From Thermohalobaculum sp039028795 (lineage in GTDB: Bacteria > Pseudomonadota > Alphaproteobacteria > Rhodobacterales > Rhodobacteraceae): DNA of 64,000 nt. Of the stretch, positions 63,190 through 64,000 are shown piece after piece. Below the pieces are notes generated by a model. That model saw only the letters and a program-made list of their open reading frames with translations, was not told where the DNA came from and searched no databases. The stretch is from positions 62,001 through 126,000 of the forward strand of contig JBCCHJ010000007.1 of NCBI GenBank assembly GCA_039028795.1, given 5' to 3'. Every line of letters begins with the position of its first letter. Within the stretch, counting starts at the first letter, position 1. The position numbers were made by a program, and so were the translations under genes.

Positions 63190-64000
63190 ATAAGACGCTG
63201 AACCATCGCGCCTGGTTCATGGTGCTGCCGGTCTTGTTCCTGGTGGCCATGAACGCCGTGATCCCACTGATGACAGTGGTGAACTATTCCGTGCAAGAGG
63301 TTTTCTACGGCGTTTATTCCTTCGTGGGCGAACGTTGGTATGCGGACACATTGGCCTCGGAACGCTTCCAGCAAGCCCTCGGCCGCCAGTTCCTCTTCAC
63401 CTTCATGATCCTGGCGATCGAGATCCCGTTGGGCGTGGTGATCGCTTTGTCGATGCCACGGTCCGGGGTCTGGGCCAGCGTCTGCCTGGTGCTGATGGCA
63501 CTGCCATTGCTGATCCCCTGGAACGTCGTCGGGGCGATGTGGAACATCTTTGCGCTGCCGGACATCGGTCTGTTGGGCTTTTCGCTGAACTGGATCGGGT
63601 TGGATTACAACTACACGCAGCAACCGATCAGCGCGTGGTTCACCGTGGTCCTGATGGATGTCTGGCACTGGACGTCGCTGGTGGTGCTGCTGGCATATGC
63701 CGGGCTACAGTCGATTGACGAGAACTACTATCGCGCCGCCCGCATCGACGGGGCGTCGGGCTGGGCGGTGTTCCGATACATCCAACTGCCGAAGATGAAG
63801 CGCGTGCTGACCATCGCGATCCTGCTCAGGTTCATGGACAGCTTCATGATCTATACCGAGGTCTTCGTGCTGACCGGCGGGGGGCCCGGCAACTCGACCA
63901 CCTTCCTGTCGATCGATCTGGTCAAGATCGCGCTCGGCCAGTTCGATCTGGGGCCCGCGGCGGCGATGAGCCTGATCTATTTCGTGATCACGCTGCTGGT
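63186..64000 (+). CDS. glpP: Glycerol ABC transporter permease, 3' end outside the window
   Basis: The first 271 residues of an inner-membrane permease. It begins MNKTLNHRAWFMVLPVLFLV with several membrane helices, and the EAA loop (YYRAARIDGASGWAVFRYI) that contacts the ATPases is visible. FVLTGGGPGNSTTFLS is typical of sugar/polyol permeases of this class. The ATG overlaps the glpT stop (ATGA). The frame is open to the window end, and glpQ and glpV would be expected beyond it. Confidence 0.9.
   Translation, partial: MNKTLNHRAWFMVLPVLFLVAMNAVIPLMTVVNYSVQEVFYGVYSFVGERWYADTLASERFQQALGRQFLFTFMILAIEIPLGVVIALSMPRSGVWASVCLVLMALPLLIPWNVVGAMWNIFALPDIGLLGFSLNWIGLDYNYTQQPISAWFTVVLMDVWHWTSLVVLLAYAGLQSIDENYYRAARIDGASGWAVFRYIQLPKMKRVLTIAILLRFMDSFMIYTEVFVLTGGGPGNSTTFLSIDLVKIALGQFDLGPAAAMSLIYFVITLL

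Overview
The window looks like chromosomal DNA of an alphaproteobacterium of the Rhodobacterales (Roseobacter group). The basis is high-GC coding with dense ATGA, GTGA and TAATG junctions, a Rhodobacter-type RpoE/ChrR photo-oxidative-stress locus, a trgB-cysK tellurite locus, the glycerol ABC transporter type GlpSTP, and an intergenic element common in these genomes. No plasmid, phage, IS element or CRISPR array was seen. This placement is inference from gene content.

Layout. 1-2.3 kb: creatininase-family hydrolase (5' cut by the window edge) coupled to an M32 carboxypeptidase. 2.5-8.7 kb: an Arg/Asp-repeat secreted protein, an aldehyde dehydrogenase, an AAA ATPase with an N-terminal helical region, a TPR/2OG-oxygenase protein and an agmatinase-family enzyme. 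8.7-11.8 kb: a class III aminotransferase and an orphan hybrid-like membrane histidine kinase with a His-rich sensor. 11.9-17.6 kb: the most unusual unit, a CHASE2 adenylate/guanylate cyclase, a giant FecR-TPR-beta-barrel protein and a six-cysteine small protein. 18.3-20.5 kb: LysR regulator divergent from an acyl-CoA dehydrogenase-fold enzyme that lacks a catalytic base at both usual places. 20.6-25 kb: ugpBAEC glycerol-3-phosphate importer with a possible PhoB box. 25-32.4 kb: urease operon ureDABCEFG with an extra gene after almost every urease gene.

32.8-42 kb is a photo-oxidative-stress island. Photolyase, FAD oxidoreductase, DUF1365 protein, CFA-type methyltransferase, a TrgA-like protein and a GPH/MFS transporter run rightward. 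A ChrR-like regulator, a DUF6134 protein and a short-chain dehydrogenase run leftward. Both units are preceded by TGATCC-N18-TAA elements that fit the RpoE (group ECF11) promoter, yet no rpoE gene lies here, and the ChrR-like protein has Ser where the zinc-ligand Cys pair should be. trgB and cysK follow.

44.5-55.2 kb is bracketed by two tRNA-Arg genes (UCU and CCG). It holds an MFS transporter, a patatin, a cupin, a peptide ABC transporter whose two ATPase genes are both destroyed (dppD by internal deletion, dppF by two frameshifts and a stop), a protein with two secretin-type pilus N domains and an M81 peptidase. 55.3-59.2 kb: AbrB-family membrane protein, M20 amidohydrolase and a lone flavocytochrome c sulfide dehydrogenase flavoprotein. 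59.4-64 kb: glpD-glpS-glpT-glpP, running off the right edge, behind three ACGAA repeats spaced exactly 10 bp.

Taken together the window is rich in nitrogen and peptide scavenging (urease, amidohydrolases, carboxypeptidases, peptide uptake), glycerol/glycerol-3-phosphate use, and defence against singlet oxygen and tellurite.
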